NCBI RefSeq assembly: GCF_001509795.1
Contig: NZ_LLZN01000063.1
Coordinates: forward strand, 66,199-130,198
Reading direction: 5' to 3'
Source: Streptomyces sp. NRRL WC-3605
GTDB lineage: Bacteria; Actinomycetota; Actinomycetes; Streptomycetales; Streptomycetaceae
DNA length: 64,000 nucleotides
Shown here: one piece after another, positions 7,538-19,374 of the stretch
Numbering within the stretch: position 1 is the first letter of the stretch
Layout of the letters: the number at the start of each line of letters is the position of its first letter
The notes under the pieces: model-generated
Told to the model about the DNA's origin: nothing
The model's database searches: none
What the model saw: only the letters and a program-made list of their open reading frames with translations
Made by a program: the position numbers and the translations under genes

Positions 7538-9382
7538 ATGGCCAGCACCAAAGTGTCCGACCACGTCCTGCAGCGGCTGCGGGAGTGGGACGTCCAGCAT
7601 GTCTTCGCCTACGCGGGCGACGGCATCAACGGCCTGCTGGCGGCCTGGGGACGGGCGGACGACCGGCCGAAGTTCGTCCAGGCCCGGCACGAGGAGATGG
7701 CCGCGTTCCAGGCCGTGGGCTACGCGAAGTTCTCCGGCAAGGTCGGTGTCTGCGCGGCCACTTCCGGTCCCGGTGCCATCCACCTGCTGAACGGGCTCTA
7801 CGACGCCAAGCTCGACCACGTGCCGGTGGTGGCCCTCGTGGGGCAGACCAACCGCAGTGCCATGGGCGGTTCGTACCAGCAGGAAGTGGACCTCGCGAGC
7901 CTCTACAAGGACGTCGCCTCGGCGTTCTGCGAGACGGCCACGGTCCCCGAGCAGCTGCCGAACCTGATCGACCGGGCCTTCCGCACCGCGTACGCCGAGA
8001 GGACCGTCACCGCGGTCATCATCCCGGCCGATGTGCAGGAGCTGGACTACAGCCCGCCCACGCACGCCTTCAAGATGGTGCCCTCCAGCCTCGGTCTGGG
8101 CCGGTACGCGCCGGTCCCGGACGAGGAGGACGTGCAGCGGGCCGCCGACGTGCTGAACGCCGGGGAGAAGGTCGCCGTGCTGATCGGGCAGGGCGCCCGC
8201 GGAGCGCGGGAGGAGGTCGAGCGGCTGGCGGACGTGCTGGGCGCGGGCGTGGCCAAGGCCCTGCTCGGCAAGGACGCCCTGCCCGACGACCTGTCCTATG
8301 TCACCGGCTCCATCGGGCTGCTGGGCACCCGGCCCTCGTACGAGCTGATGCAGGAGTGCGACACCCTGCTGATGATCGGCTCCAGCTTCCCGTACACCCA
8401 GTTCATGCCCGAGCTGGACCAGGCACGGGCCGTGCAGATCGACATCGACCCGCACATGATCGGTCTGCGCTACCCCAACGAGGTCAACCTGGTCGGGGAC
8501 GCCCGCGAGACCCTGCGCCGGCTGCTGCCCAAGCTGCACCGCAAACAAGACCGGGCGTGGCAGGAGAAGATCGAGAAGAACGTCGCGCGCTGGTGGGAGG
8601 TCATGCAGCGGCGGGCCGCGGTGAGCGCCGATCCGGTCAACCCGGAGTACGTCGTCCACGCCCTGGACGGCCGGCTCCCCGACGACGCGATCATCTCCGC
8701 GGACTCCGGCTCGGCCGCCAACTGGTACGCCCGCCATCTGCGGCTGCGCGGCCGGATGCGCGGTTCCCTGTCCGGCACCCTGGCCACGATGGGCCCGGGT
8801 GTGCCGTACTCGATCGGCGCGAAGTTCGCCCACCCGGACCGGCCCGCGATCGCCCTGGTCGGGGACGGGGCGATGCAGATGAACGGCATGATGGAGATGG
8901 TCACCGCCGCGAAGTACTGGCGGGAGTGGTCCGATCCGCGGCTGATCGTGGCCGTGCTGAACAACGGCGATCTGAACCAGGTGACCTGGGAGATGCGCGC
9001 CATGTCCGGCGCCCCCCAGTTCGAGGAGTCCCAGCACATCCCCGATCTGCCGTACGCGGACATCGCCCGGAACATCGGCCTCGACGGTGTCCGGGTGGAG
9101 AAGCCCGAGGAGGTCGAGGCCGCCTGGGACCGGGCCCTCGCCGCCGACCGGCCGTTCGTCATCGACTTCCGCACCGATCCGGCCGTGCCGCCGATCCCGC
9201 CGCACGCCTCCCTGGACCAGATCGAGGCCGCCGCACTCGCGGTCCTCAAGGGCGACAGCGACCGCGGGTCCATGGTGAAGCAGGGGCTCAAGGCCAAGGT
9301 GCAGGAGATGCTGCCGGGCAGCCGGCACCGCGACGACCGCCCCGGCGCCGGCGAACAGGACAGCGGCGCCGGGACCCCGTGA
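7538..9382 (+). CDS. thiamine-diphosphate-requiring enzyme, pyruvate oxidase/acetolactate synthase-like
   Basis: 614 residues, typical for the family. The start is ATG 7538; upstream codons in the same frame are arginine-rich noise. Domain 1 (Pyr) contains RHEEMAAFQAVGYAKFSGK with the catalytic glutamate and GPGAIHLLNGLYDAK; the middle domain follows; domain 3 (PP) contains the ThDP-binding signature GDGAMQMNGMMEMVTAAKYW ending in NN. The enzyme decarboxylates a 2-keto acid, probably pyruvate, giving acetyl phosphate/acetate or a condensation product; sequence alone does not separate these. The C-terminal 40 residues are a charged extension. It overlaps the next gene by 4 bp (GTGA), so the enolase-like gene was its operon partner. 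Confidence 0.9.
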   Translation: MASTKVSDHVLQRLREWDVQHVFAYAGDGINGLLAAWGRADDRPKFVQARHEEMAAFQAVGYAKFSGKVGVCAATSGPGAIHLLNGLYDAKLDHVPVVALVGQTNRSAMGGSYQQEVDLASLYKDVASAFCETATVPEQLPNLIDRAFRTAYAERTVTAVIIPADVQELDYSPPTHAFKMVPSSLGLGRYAPVPDEEDVQRAADVLNAGEKVAVLIGQGARGAREEVERLADVLGAGVAKALLGKDALPDDLSYVTGSIGLLGTRPSYELMQECDTLLMIGSSFPYTQFMPELDQARAVQIDIDPHMIGLRYPNEVNLVGDARETLRRLLPKLHRKQDRAWQEKIEKNVARWWEVMQRRAAVSADPVNPEYVVHALDGRLPDDAIISADSGSAANWYARHLRLRGRMRGSLSGTLATMGPGVPYSIGAKFAHPDRPAIALVGDGAMQMNGMMEMVTAAKYWREWSDPRLIVAVLNNGDLNQVTWEMRAMSGAPQFEESQHIPDLPYADIARNIGLDGVRVEKPEEVEAAWDRALAADRPFVIDFRTDPAVPPIPPHASLDQIEAAALAVLKGDSDRGSMVKQGLKAKVQEMLPGSRHRDDRPGAGEQDSGAGTP

Positions 9383-10077
9383 CCAGGGCGGCACCACCGG
9401 ACGGGGCGCGCGGCGACGGGCCCCGGGTGGAGCGGCTGGCCGTCTCCGTGTACCGGGTCCCCACGGACCTGCCGGGCGGCGATGCCACCCTGAGCTGGGA
9501 CGCGACGACGATGGTGCTGGTCGAGGCGGGTGCGGAGGGGCGCACGGGGATCGGCTACACCTACGGCTCCCCGGCCGTCGCGTCCGTCGTCGAGCACGAA
9601 CTGGCCGGTCTCGTCGTGGGGCACGACGCCTTCGCCGTGCCCGCCGCCAACGACCGGATGAGCCGGGCCCTGCGCAACGCGGGCCGGCCCGGGATCGCCG
9701 CCGGAGCCGTCTCCGCCGTCGACACGGCCCTGTGGGACCTGAAGGCACGCCTGCTCGACCTGCCCCTGGTCCGGCTGCTCGGCGCGGCCCGCGAGGAGGT
9801 CGCGGTGTACGGCAGCGGCGGCCTCACCCCGTACGACGACGCCCAGCTCGAACGGCAGCTGCGCGGCTGGAGCGAGCAGGGCGTCGACCGCGTGAAGATC
9901 AAGGTCGCCGAGTCCTGGGGACGGCGCGAGACCCGCGACCTGCACCGCGTCGCGCTGACCCGGCGGACCGTGGGCGACGATGCCGAGGTGTACGTCGACG
10001 CCAACGGCGGCTACACCCGCAAGCAGGCGGTGCGCGTGGCGTCCGCGATGGCCGGCCTCGGCGTCACCACCGCCTGA
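9379..10077 (+). pseudogene. enolase-superfamily (mandelate racemase-like) enzyme, C-terminally truncated
   Basis: The frame encodes 232 residues of the N-terminal capping domain and the first barrel strands of a mandelate racemase/muconate lactonising enzyme: AVDTALWDLKARLLDLPLVR, then a VKIKV strand with the first catalytic lysines, and VYVDANGGYTRKQAV with the first metal-ligand aspartate. Homologues run to about 370 residues with two more metal ligands and a second acid/base. Here the frame breaks off after GLGVT and stops two residues later. No barrel remainder exists in any downstream frame, so this is a deletion rather than a simple frameshift. The product should be inactive. Confidence 0.8.
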
Positions 10078-10157
10078 ACCGCCCCTACGACCCCGATCCG
10101 CGCGCGGACAGCCCCTGGGCGCTGCGCGACTACCCCCTGATCGCCGACGCCGACCGA
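10074..10157 (+). pseudogene. fragment of the N-terminus of a GH15 (glucoamylase-like) gene
   Basis: In the third forward frame, immediately past the enolase break, the translation contains PWALRDYPLIADADR. This matches the start of Streptomyces GH15 glucoamylase-like proteins (a PW-x-LRDY-x-L(I/L)ADGER pattern). Nothing downstream continues the domain. It seems a deletion joined the middle of the enolase-like gene to the beginning of a formerly downstream GH15 gene. Recognition rests on about 15 residues. Confidence 0.55.
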
Positions 10158-10182
10158 GTTCCTTTCCCGAGAGAGGTCATGG

Positions 10183-11508
10183 TCATGACTGTCGATGGAC
10201 ACGGCTGGCTGAAGCCCGCCGAGTGTCGGCACCGGAGCTGACGTTCCGCAGGGTCTGCTCAGGACCGTGCCAGTCCAGACACATCACCGTGGCGTCATCC
10301 GCAAGCCGGCCCCCGGCCGCGTCCCGGACCGCGGACGTCAGTGTACCCGCCGCCTCCCGCGGATGCAGATCGCGGGTGCGTTCCAGCAGGGCCGGCAGGT
10401 CGACCGCCTCTCCGTGGCGTTCGAGCATGCCGTCGGTCACCATGAGCAAGCGGTCCCCCGGGCGTAGATCGAGGTCCTGGACCCGGTAGGGGTGGGGCAC
10501 GGGCACTGCCAGCCCGAAGGGATGGTCGACCTCGCATGTGATCGTTCGCGCGGCCCCCTCGCGCATGCGCAGCGGCCAGGGGTGGCCGGCGTTGACGAGC
10601 TGGGCGCGACCGGTGTGGAGGTTGATACGCAGCAGCTGCCCGGTGGCGTGACCGTGACCCTGGTCGGCCAGGGCCCGGTCCGCCTGGTGAGCCTGCTCGG
10701 CCAGGTCGGCTCCTGCGCGGCGGGCCCCGCGCAGGGCGCCCACCAGCACCGTGGCGGCCAGAGCGGAGGCGATGTCGTGGCCCATGGGGTCGGTCACCGA
10801 CACGTGCAGGGTGTCGCGTTCGAGCGCGTAGTCGAAGGTGTCGCCGCTGAGGTCCTCCGAGGGCTCCAAGCTCCCGCACAGCGTGAACTGCGCGGCCTCG
10901 CACGACAACGACTGGGGCAGCAGCTGGTACTGGATCTCGGCTGCCAACGTGGGAGGCCGGGAGCGCTTGCCCCAGGTGTAGAGGTCGGTGAAGCGTCCGT
11001 TGGCGATCACGACGTAGGCCAGGATGTGGGCGGACTCCCCGACCTCGTCGAGAACGTCGGCCCCGGGATGGGCGGGCAGGAGCAGTTCCAGCAGTCCGAT
11101 CGCGTCCCCCCGGTTGGTGACCGGAACGATCACTCGGTGTCCTTCTCCAGTCGCTTCCTGATACAACCGCTGGGTGCGGATCACCTGCTCGTAGGCAGTG
11201 CCGTGCAGGGCGATCCGTTCCGCTTCCCGTCCGCCCCCCACACCCACGGCGGCCGTCAGCCGCGCCACCGCCTTCCCCGTCAGGTCGACGATGAGGAACG
11301 AGACTCTCGCGGCCGAGAAGCGCCGCCTCAGGTCCTCGGCGACCACCGCGACGGCGTCCACCGGCGCCGCTCTCTCCGCCGCCGTAAGGAGCCGGGTAAG
11401 TCCGCTCTGCCCACCGCTCACGACCACGGTCCCTTCCACCGGCCCCTCTACCAGCTTCGGGACCCGCGCGGCAGGCGTCAATCCGTGCGCCGCCGGCACG
11501 GTGGTCAC
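10183..11508 (-). CDS. SpoIIE/PP2C-type serine/threonine phosphatase
   Basis: 441 residues. The N-terminal half (about 45-190) is GAF-like. From about residue 200 it is a SpoIIE-type PP2C domain: [18 protein letters not shown], then [12 protein letters not shown] (usual metal-site motif GGDwyD, here D/T variant), [43 protein letters not shown] and [12 protein letters not shown]. These enzymes dephosphorylate STAS anti-anti-sigma factors. The usual family end is just after LDWHG; here 20 further residues run into the enolase/GH15 deletion scar, so the tail is probably new sequence. STAS substrates may include the product at 20307-20696. Confidence 0.85.
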   Translation of the reverse strand: MTTVPAAHGLTPAARVPKLVEGPVEGTVVVSGGQSGLTRLLTAAERAAPVDAVAVVAEDLRRRFSAARVSFLIVDLTGKAVARLTAAVGVGGGREAERIALHGTAYEQVIRTQRLYQEATGEGHRVIVPVTNRGDAIGLLELLLPAHPGADVLDEVGESAHILAYVVIANGRFTDLYTWGKRSRPPTLAAEIQYQLLPQSLSCEAAQFTLCGSLEPSEDLSGDTFDYALERDTLHVSVTDPMGHDIASALAATVLVGALRGARRAGADLAEQAHQADRALADQGHGHATGQLLRINLHTGRAQLVNAGHPWPLRMREGAARTITCEVDHPFGLAVPVPHPYRVQDLDLRPGDRLLMVTDGMLERHGEAVDLPALLERTRDLHPREAAGTLTSAVRDAAGGRLADDATVMCLDWHGPEQTLRNVSSGADTRRASASRVHRQS

Positions 11509-11629
11509 GCCGGGCGCGCAGCGAACCGATTCGTCTCCGGCAGCGGCACGGGGCGCCGCCGCCTCAGGCAGGCGGCGGCGTCATCCGTCCCTGTCCGGTC
11601 CTCGCTGTCCAGGGCCACGGACGACGGGC

Positions 11630-13618
11630 TCAGTCGCCGACGTGGATGCCGGGGCGGCGGTCGGGGTCGGGTTCGTTTCTGCGGATGATCTCGCGGGTGA
11701 CGGGGGCGGTGTCGCCGCGGCCGAGGAGGAAGTAGCGGAACATGTGGACCAGGGGGCTGCCTTCGGCCCAGGCGAAGTAGCAGTGCGGCCGCACACCGGT
11801 GGCGTCCCGCAGGGCCAGCAGAATGGCGGCGATGGCGTTGGGCGCTGCCGGAGCCTGGGCGCGCAGGATGCGGTGGCCGTCCACTTCGACGCCGTGGACG
11901 GTGAGGGTGTCGCTGAAGTCGGAGGGGTCGACGACGTCGATCTCGAGGAAGAGCACGTCGGCCGGGCCCGGCACCGGGTTGGTGCCGCGTTGTTCGCGTT
12001 CCTTGGCGCTGTACTCGGCGGCGTCGCCGGCCTGGCGGCGGTTGGTGATGATGTTGATGGACTGGTCGTGGGCGAGGGTGTCGGTGATGAAGTGGCGGGC
12101 GGCTTCGTCGAAGACGATGCGGTCGGCGCGCAGTTCGGTGGTGCGGGAGATCCGGGAGATGAGCGACACGACGACGATGCCGAGGATGAAGAACCCGGAG
12201 ATGGCGATGCCGTCGGGCTTGTCGACGATGTTGGCGATCAGTGCGTAGAGCAGGACCGCGGTGAGCAGCGTGAAGCCGACGGTGGCCGCGCGTCGGTGGT
12301 TGCGGGCGACGAAGACGGTGACGGCGAAGGCTCCGGAGACCATCATCGCCAGAATGCCGGTGGCGTAGGCGCCGGCCTGCTTGTCGACGTCGGCGTCGAA
12401 GGCGATGGTGATGATGATGCACAGCGCGGTGTACACGAGGACGACCGGGCGCACGGCGCGTCCCCATTCGGGGGCCATGCCGTAGTCGGGCAGGTAGCGG
12501 GGCACGATGTTGATGAGTCCCGCCATGGCGGAGGCGCCGGCGAACCACAGGATGAGGATGGTGCTGATGTCGTAGACGGTGCCGAACGCCTCACCGACGT
12601 GCTCGTGCGCGAGCCAGGCCAGGGCACGGCCGTTGGCGGCGCCTCCGGCCTTGAACTCGTCCTCGGGGATGAGGACGGTGGTGACGAAGCTGGCGGCCAG
12701 CAGGTAGACACTCATGATGAGCGCGGCGGCGGTGAGCAGCTTGCGGGTGTTGCGGATGCGGGCCTGCAGGCGCTGTTCCTCGTCTGCCCCGTCGGCCGCC
12801 ACCAGCGGCATCATGCTCACACCGGTTTCGAAGCCGGACAGGCCCAGCACCAGCAGGGGGAACGCCAGCAGCGCAGGGCCGACCAGATCACCGAAGCCGC
12901 CCAGGTCGGTGAGGGATCCGGTCCACGCCGACCAGGCGTCGGGATCGGTGAGCACGTGGGCCACGCCGACGCCGATGACGACGGCGTTGAGGGCGAGAAA
13001 AACCGCCACCAGAGGGATGGCCACCTTGACCGCTTCGCTGAAGCCCAGCAGGAACACTCCGCCGAGGATCAGCAGCAGCACCACCGTCAGGGCCACCTCA
13101 TGGCCGTGCAGCACCGAGGGGAAGAAGGGGTTCTCCACCACGTGCACCGAGGCGTCCGCCGTGGACAGGGTGATGGTGATGATCCACGAGGTGGCCACGA
13201 AGCCGAGCAGGACCAGCACGAACAACTTGCCCCACCAGAACGGCAGCAGGTCCTCCAGCATCGCCACCGACCCCGCACCGTGCGGGCTCTGCCTGGCCAC
13301 CCGGCGATACATCGGCAGCATCCCCAACAACGTCAGCGCCACGATCAGCAACGTCGCCAGAGGCGACACGGCCCCCGCCGCAAGGGCAGCGATCGCCGGG
13401 ACGTACGCCAGGCTGGAGAAGTAGTCCACGCCGGTCAGGCACATCACCTTCCACCAGGCATGCGGCTCGGCATGACTCTCACCGGCCGCCGGCCCCACCG
13501 GCTGCACCCGGTGCCGCAGCAGCCACCGCGCCGCCGCACCGGTCGGCTGCGCCCGCAGCGCGGGACTGTCCACCGTCTCCGGCATCACCGGCCTGCTCAC
13601 CTCGCTCATATCCCCCAT
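11630..13618 (-). CDS. large APC-superfamily permease with cytoplasmic C-terminal domain
   Basis: About 662 residues (ATG at 13618, with a second possible ATG at 13609). After a 45-residue tail comes [20 protein letters not shown], the first transmembrane helix with the APC unwound region, followed by about twelve hydrophobic helices to residue 480. The last 160 residues are soluble ([20 protein letters not shown], then a ferredoxin-like domain ending [11 protein letters not shown]). Length and domain layout fit the APC subgroup of amino-acid/cation permeases; the substrate is unknown. A close but damaged paralogue lies at 15125-17158 on the opposite strand. Confidence 0.85.
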   Translation of the reverse strand: MGDMSEVSRPVMPETVDSPALRAQPTGAAARWLLRHRVQPVGPAAGESHAEPHAWWKVMCLTGVDYFSSLAYVPAIAALAAGAVSPLATLLIVALTLLGMLPMYRRVARQSPHGAGSVAMLEDLLPFWWGKLFVLVLLGFVATSWIITITLSTADASVHVVENPFFPSVLHGHEVALTVVLLLILGGVFLLGFSEAVKVAIPLVAVFLALNAVVIGVGVAHVLTDPDAWSAWTGSLTDLGGFGDLVGPALLAFPLLVLGLSGFETGVSMMPLVAADGADEEQRLQARIRNTRKLLTAAALIMSVYLLAASFVTTVLIPEDEFKAGGAANGRALAWLAHEHVGEAFGTVYDISTILILWFAGASAMAGLINIVPRYLPDYGMAPEWGRAVRPVVLVYTALCIIITIAFDADVDKQAGAYATGILAMMVSGAFAVTVFVARNHRRAATVGFTLLTAVLLYALIANIVDKPDGIAISGFFILGIVVVSLISRISRTTELRADRIVFDEAARHFITDTLAHDQSINIITNRRQAGDAAEYSAKEREQRGTNPVPGPADVLFLEIDVVDPSDFSDTLTVHGVEVDGHRILRAQAPAAPNAIAAILLALRDATGVRPHCYFAWAEGSPLVHMFRYFLLGRGDTAPVTREIIRRNEPDPDRRPGIHVGD

Positions 13619-13660
13619 GCCCTCTTCATCCTGACGGTCGGAACGATCGCCGCAAGCCAC

Positions 13661-14161
13661 CGCTCTGGCTCCGGCGCGACGATCACCGAGTATGCGCCCT
13701 GCCGACTCCCGCCCCGGTACCGAGGCCCCGGGAGTGGATCGAGCTTCGGTGGGCTGCCAGGAGTGGGCGGCCGACGGGGCCCCTTACTGCGCCGCCTCGC
13801 CTTCCAGACTGTCGATGGCCGTCCGGAAGGCGTCGGTCACGTCCAGGTACTGGTCGGCACAGGCTGCGGGGCTGGTGCCGGACCGCGCTCGAGCTGAGGG
13901 GGCGTTTCCAGCCGACCGCGCGCCGGGTCCAGGGGTGGACACTCGGCACGCTCGCCATCGCCTCGCCGTCCTGTCGTCGGCGTCCGCTCGTCTTACCCGT
14001 CACCACCTACGACGTGGCCCTGACCGCCCTGCGGCTGTGGCTCCCCCGGAGGGCCACCGGCCATGGCGGGACGTGCTGCCTACGGGGCGCATGCCGCGCG
14101 GTCGGCGGTCCCCGGGACAGCGGGACAGCGGGAAGAGCAGGTCGCGGTTCTCGTCACACCG
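13661..14161. other. 501-bp interval without a supported gene
   Basis: Open frames here are arginine/proline-rich shadow frames. The only protein-like stretch is on the minus strand (about 13785-13865), ending DQYLDVTDAFRTAIDSLEGE and then a stop. It resembles the helical C-terminus of a small protein, but it has no start codon or upstream domain that I can identify, so it may be a gene remnant. Confidence 0.4.
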
Positions 14162-14611
14162 TCATCGGCGCGGCCACGGCCGGCGGAGGCCCTCAGGCCC
14201 CGCGCTCGCCGCGGCCATCAGCCGAGCGGCTGCCGGCGCGAAGGTCCCAGGCGGTACCACGAGGAGATCCCATCGGCCTGTGGAGTAGGACTGCAGAAGA
14301 ATCCGGTGAGGGTCCAGGCCAGGGGCGAACCAGTCGATCCTCACGTCGTGGTCGTTGACGAGGACGGTGCTACGCGGGACGTGAGACCAGTGACGGGGGT
14401 TGGCTGCGACGTGGGTGATCCGTCCCCACAGAGGGTCGAGGACATTGGCCAGCTCGCGAAGCTCGGACGCCAGGTCGTGCGTGCGCGGCCACCAGGCGCC
14501 GTCCGGGCCGGCTGGGGTGAAGGAAGAAGTCACATGCCGGAGAGCGAGGCGGACCGACGTGGTCCGGTAGGGCTCGACGGACGGCGCACTGTGCGCGGTA
14601 GTCACGGGCAT
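14162..14611 (-). CDS. DUF5994 family protein
   Basis: 149 residues from the ATG at 14611, which has a GGAGA ribosome site; an ATG at 14635 would add eight residues with no site. The conserved pattern DGAWWPRTHDLASELREL, then LWGRITHVAANPRHW, VRIDWFAPGLDPHRI, SYSTGRWDLLVVPP and AAARLMAAA is that of DUF5994, an actinobacterial family of unknown role often encoded near stress-response sigma/anti-sigma genes. It is a soluble alpha/beta protein without catalytic motifs. It stands alone between two permease genes. Confidence 0.8.
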   Translation of the reverse strand: MPVTTAHSAPSVEPYRTTSVRLALRHVTSSFTPAGPDGAWWPRTHDLASELRELANVLDPLWGRITHVAANPRHWSHVPRSTVLVNDHDVRIDWFAPGLDPHRILLQSYSTGRWDLLVVPPGTFAPAAARLMAAASAGPEGLRRPWPRR

Positions 14612-15124
14612 GGCGTGCAACCTGTCTCCGGACACTGCCTGTCGATGACCGCCCGGTGCGGGACGGGATCAGTAGTGGTCCGGTGTGCGAAAGCCCTCAG
14701 TGCGTTCAGGCTACTCCCCGGCAGCGCCGGGTGCCTCCAGCCCGGAAGCTCCCACTCGTCGAGACCTCGGGGCAGGCCAACGGCTGCCCTGGCACTCATC
14801 CTGATCCACTCGCGTCCCGGCTGCGGGTCTGCGTGGCGGTCCAGCGGTTCGATTCCGGCCGGCGGCCGGCCGGCTCCGCCGCAGGACCGTTCACCAGGCA
14901 CGCCGCGGGGCGCCCTGTGGCACACGATCGGCTCAGCGCCGAGGAAGGCCCCGCAGGTACGTCCTCCCGCCCCCGCGAGGCCGTTCACACGGCAACTCTT
15001 AACGGGATCCTGACGGACCTGCGCCGTACATCCACGGGCCCGGACGTCACTCTCTGCTTACGCTGTTCAAGCCGTCCGCGTGATGGCCGGACCTCACGCC
15101 GCGGAGCACATCAGGAGCAGGCCG
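14612..15124. other. 513-bp interval without a supported gene
   Basis: No frame on either strand shows family-like composition. The interval presumably holds the promoters of DUF5994 (minus strand) and the damaged permease gene (plus strand); an AGGAG ribosome site stands just before the ATG at 15125. Confidence 0.5.
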
Positions 15125-17129
<2,005 letters not shown>

Positions 17130-17158
<29 letters not shown>

Positions 17159-17477
17159 GCCCGGCAGAAGGTGGAGCCGCGTTCACGTCCCAGGTGATCA
17201 GGGCCTTTGGCTTGCGCGTCGGCCTGGAGCTGGGGTGACGATCCGAGCTCAGGTGCCATCCCGCTGCCAGCGGCGGAACAGATCATAGACCCGGCCCCAG
17301 AGCCCGTATCGTTCCGGCGCATCCCGCCCGCCAGGGCGCAACCGTCCGGGGTCGCCACCCAATGCCGTCTATCAGCTGCCGCCGCGTCCATACCGGTGGA
17401 CGGCCCGGCTTGATGCCTTGCGGCAACAACAGTCCCAGCCGCGCTCGCTGGCGGCTCGTCAGATCACCGTGTCCCAC
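17130..17477 (-). pseudogene. IS5-family transposase remnant
   Basis: From GTG 17477 the minus strand encodes MGHGDLTSRQRARLGLLLPQ, then GRPPVWTRRQLIDGIGWRPR and APWR, the N-terminal domain of IS5-type transposases (DLTDxxWxRLxPLLP ... R..ING(I/L)LW..RTGxPWRDLP). Shifting frame continues with YDLFRRWQRDGT and, in a third frame, CRAHQHAAG, both hallmarks of the same family. The C-terminal DDE half is absent. At least two frameshifts and a truncation leave it inactive. It abuts the 3' end of the damaged permease gene. No terminal inverted repeats were found. Confidence 0.75.
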
Positions 17478-17766
17478 GACGCGTGATCATCCACGACCAA
17501 GATCCGCTTCCGTAGAAGCCCCTGGGCCCCGTCCGACGGCCGAAGGGGTCAGCCGCTCCCTGGGGTGCAGCAGGGGGCATCCGGGAGCGCAGGAGCGGAG
17601 CGGATGAGCTGGGCATGCTTGCACTACCCCTCAACTGGTGATTTTGCCGCAGGAGTTGAGGATGGGACCTGAATGCGTCCCTAGCGTGGTTCGCGCCGTG
17701 GTCTGCGGGCTGCGGTGCGGCGTCGCGTCCCGCGGCACCGGAGCAGCGACAGGCAAGGGGCACTGA

Positions 17767-18071
17767 ATGGCGAACTTCCAGGCATCGTCCTGGCCGTCCC
17801 GGCGGCCAACCAGGCCGGTTGGTCGGGCGACATGTGGATCAGCTTCGGCTCCGCCTGGGGGGATGCGAAGATCAAGGTGAACTGGCACGACGGCTCCAAC
17901 TGGAGCGCCGCCGTGGACCTGAACGTCACGCAGGCAGGCGGCCGGGTCCACAACGGCGCGAAGCTCCCGACGAGTACGCAGAAGATCGCCATCGGCCGCG
18001 TCAGGAAGAGCGCGAGCGACACCGAGGACGACATCCCGGTCAGCTGGCTGCTCCAAGTGGCCGAGGCGTGA
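17767..18071 (+). pseudogene. small protein of unknown function, probable frameshift after codon 5
   Basis: The frame ending at 18071 encodes GIVLAVPAANQAGWSGDMWI, then KIKVNWHDGSNWSAAVDLNV, GGRVHNGAKLP and IPVSWLLQ: a compact, Trp-rich, beta-type soluble domain of roughly 98 residues that I do not recognise. The best start (ATG 17767, AAGGGG 8-9 bases upstream) is in another frame and reads MANFQ; adding one G near 17783 would join MANFQ to GIVLAVPAAN. An upstream GTG at 17715 is in frame but gives arginine-rich sequence without a ribosome site. Either a 1-bp deletion has occurred or the sequence is wrong. A perfect 18-bp hairpin follows. Confidence 0.6.
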
Positions 18072-18091
18072 CCCAGGCAGTCCCTATGACC

Positions 18092-18132
18092 CCGATGCCC
18101 GGTCCGGCCTGCTGGGCCGGACCGGGCATCGG
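18092..18132 (+). terminator. 18-bp perfect-stem hairpin
   Basis: Arm 18092-18109 (CCGATGCCCGGTCCGGCC) pairs exactly with 18115-18132 around a 5-base loop, 20 bp after the stop of the small gene. It is a strong candidate terminator and may also act on the minus-strand sigma operon. The following 270 bp to 18401 hold no supported gene. Confidence 0.85.
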
Positions 18133-18401
18133 GAGTGGTGGCCGTAGCAGCCGAGGTGAACCGGACCGGCTCGGACACGTGCAACAAGGACACCGGGGCC
18201 TCCCCCCACTTCTCGGTCGGAATCTGCATACCCGAGCTACCGAGAGCCCCTGTCTCCGTGCGCGTGATCATCCACATTTCGTCCGGCGTCTTCATCGGCC
18301 GACTTCGGCAACCGCCCACCTCGACGGCAGCGCAGCCGCCCGGTTCTGGCCGAGGTCCATCGGGGGCCTTTGCGGACCTGGCGTCGCTTTTTCCGGTGGC
18401 C

Positions 18402-19249
18402 TCAGCGCTGGGTGAGCATGCCTTCACGCAGGCGGCCCAGGGTCCGTGACAGGAGTCGGGAGACGTGCATCTGGGACACGCCCAGGTGTTCGCCGATCTG
18501 GGCCTGGGTGAGTTCCTCCACGAACCGCATGTGGATGATCTGCCGGTCTCGCTCGTCGAGTTCAGCGAGGAGCGGGGCGAGGGTGTGGAAGTCCTCCACC
18601 AGTTCCAGCGACTGGTCTTCGGCGCCGATGAAGTCCTGCAGAGCGCTCTCGCCGTCTTCGCTGCCGCCGATCGCGGCGTCCAGGGAGGAGGAGTTGTAGC
18701 CGTTGGCGGCAAGTCGGGCTTCCCGTACCTCGTCCTCGGGCAGGCTCATCAGCTCCGCAGTTCCTTGACCGTGGGGGTGCGGCCGAGCCGGCTGCGCAAT
18801 TCCTCGGTGGCGCGGGCGAGCTGGACGCGGGCTTCCTGCAGCCGACGCGGCACGTGCACGGCCCAGGTGGTGTCGCGGAAGAACCGCTTGATCTCGCCCA
18901 CGATGTAGGGGATCGCGAAGGAGGTGAACTCCACTTCGCGCGTCAGCTCGAACCGGTCGATGGCCTTGATCAGGCCGATCATGCCGACCTGGACGATGTC
19001 CTCCATCTCTTCCGCGCCGCGGCTGCGGAAACGACCGGCCGCGTACCGGACCAGGGACATGTTCATCTCGATCAGTGTGCTGCGGGCGTAGCTGTACTCG
19101 GGCGTGCCCTCTTCCAGGACCGTCAGCTGTTCGAAGAACAGCTTGGAGAGCTGGCGAGCGTCTTTGGGCGCAACCCGGGAGGGGTCGGCGACCTCCGGCA
19201 GCTCGCTCGTTCGTGCGTCCAGTGCCGCCGGAATGCTCATGAGCGCCAT
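18402..19249 (-). pseudogene. SigB/SigF-type RNA polymerase sigma factor, frameshifted
   Basis: The first 166 residues contain sigma region 2 (SLVRYAAGRFRSRGAEEMED, then QVGMIGLIKAIDRFELTREV and FTSFAIPYIVGEIKRFFRD) and the start of region 3. Residue numbering continues perfectly in the next frame with ELMSLPEDEVREARLAANGY (region 3) and region 4 (DERDRQIIHMRFVEELTQAQ, then IGEHLGVSQMHVSRLLSRTL). The join at about 18758 lacks one base: CTGCGG where CTGGCGG would give VKEL-A-ELMS. Without it the product stops at residue 166, lacking region 4 and hence -35 recognition. Composite length is about 281. It is the last gene after the STAS and MEDS/HATPase genes, the classic partner-switching layout. 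Confidence 0.85.
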
Positions 19250-19374
19250 GCTGTGCCCCTCCCAAAGTTCGAGCCGACCGCTACCGCCTGCAAAACGGCC
19301 GACGGCGCACCGGATACCCCGCTTTCCCGCACCTATACCTGTGCTGTGTTGAGCAGGCTCGCTACCTGGTCGTG

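Noticed and set aside
13683..14006. Minus-strand frame with MVTGKTSGRRRQDGEAM
   Set aside because: Arg/Pro-rich, no family resemblance; only the separate DQYLDVTDAFRTAIDSLEGE tail in another frame looks protein-like.
14830..14880. tRNA-like GGTTCGATTCC string
   Set aside because: The T-loop is present but only three of five T-stem pairs form, and no acceptor, D or anticodon arms surround it.
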